Below, piece after piece: positions 63,767-64,000 of a stretch of 64,000 nt of DNA (position 1 is the stretch's first letter; each line of letters starts with the position of its first letter). The notes under the pieces are model-generated. The model was given only the letters and a program-made list of their open reading frames with translations. It had not been told where the DNA came from and did not search any database. Position numbers and translations under genes: made by a program. Location: the NCBI GenBank assembly GCA_024234935.1, contig JACKNI010000005.1:1-64000 (forward strand). Direction: 5' to 3'. The stretch comes from Chromatiales bacterium. GTDB lineage: Bacteria; Pseudomonadota; Gammaproteobacteria; Steroidobacterales; GCA-2729495.

Positions 63767-64000
63767 GTGCGCCAGCGGCTCGTTTACCTCACCATCCTCC
63801 TTCCTGTTCTCTTCGGGCTGCTGACGGTAGCGGCATGGGCGAGCGCTCCCGCGTCCGGCGATTCACATGGTCAACAGACCCTCCTGCATGCCGGGGTCGA
63901 GCGGCACTATCTGATTCGTCTGCCGGCGGAGCCGGTACTGCGAGCGGGCGCCGTACCGCTGGTACTGGTCCTGCACGGCGGTGGCGGCAACGCAGAGAAT
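63767..64000 (+). CDS. Start of an exported PHB-depolymerase/feruloyl-esterase-like hydrolase (truncated by window end)
   Basis: The last 234 bases encode an exported protein. After a signal peptide (VRQRLVYLTILLPVLFGLL, cleavage near ASA-PA) comes the first strand of an alpha/beta hydrolase, VPLVLVLHGGGGNAEN, the LpqC/PHB-depolymerase esterase pattern in which H-G-G-G-G forms the oxyanion region. The rest of the gene is outside the window. GTG at 63767 gives the cleanest signal peptide; GTG codons at 63734 and 63749 are alternatives. It follows the TonB-dependent receptor in the same direction and could be the extracytoplasmic esterase of this uptake cluster. Confidence 0.65.
   Translation, partial: MRQRLVYLTILLPVLFGLLTVAAWASAPASGDSHGQQTLLHAGVERHYLIRLPAEPVLRAGAVPLVLVLHGGGGNAEN

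Overview
The window is a gene-dense, high-GC piece of a Gram-negative chromosome, almost certainly from a gammaproteobacterium. The evidence is local synteny and gene content: rhlB facing trxA-rho, fis-purH-purD, accB-accC-prmA, groES-groEL, glnE, hldD (LPS heptose synthesis), CysQ next to a YrfG-type nucleotidase, TonB-dependent receptors, and REP sequences of the pseudomonad/xanthomonad type. I see no rRNA, tRNA, CRISPR array, prophage or insertion sequence. The species cannot be named from the sequence. A fused GgpPS-type osmolyte enzyme next to an MFS gene recalls Stenotrophomonas/Xanthomonadales-like or salt-tolerant relatives.

Layout. 0-11 kb is accessory and metabolic: an AEC transporter, an HDOD protein, a tightly coupled minus-strand set (GNAT-histone-deacetylase fusion, Tag glycosylase, MFS, cytochrome c), a periplasmic M14-like deacylase, a flavin monooxygenase-like gene, an exported chelatase-fold protein and a bicupin. 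Two gene remnants lie here, one of a persulfide dioxygenase and one of a formate/nitrite channel. 11-20 kb holds aroE, an alkyltransferase-like gene, glucokinase, an arsenic pair (acr3-arsC), cysQ/yrfG and a TetR-controlled operon with a perfect palindromic operator. 19-34 kb is core housekeeping: rhlB/trxA/rho, then one long minus-strand run dsbD-tlpA-aroQ-accB-accC-prmA-(zinc-ribbon/DUF3426)-fis-purH-purD. 34-46 kb has groESL under a sigma-32-like promoter plus CIRCE, a TolB-like protein, transaldolase, glnE, a CHCC zinc-finger gene, hldD and envelope proteins. 46.8-51.4 kb is an osmoadaptation island (MFS, GgpPS, MscS). 54-64 kb is rich in outer-membrane uptake and catabolic genes: two TonB-dependent receptors, a cytochrome c/VCBS lipoprotein, an SDR, an MFS carrier, a nitrilase-superfamily amidase and a truncated esterase.

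Most unusual signal. The 549-bp gap upstream of arsC holds, on the minus strand, a near-consensus sigma-54 promoter (TGGCACG-N4-CTGCA), a candidate upstream activator palindrome, ten consecutive AAN triplets (an ideal Hfq distal-face ARN tract) and a strong intrinsic terminator ending 37 bp before the arsC start codon. It reads either as a sigma-54-dependent Hfq-sponge sRNA of about 184 nt, analogous to CrcZ/CrcY, or as an attenuated leader of the arsenic operon. All calls rest on reading the sequence and on family knowledge; no database search was run.
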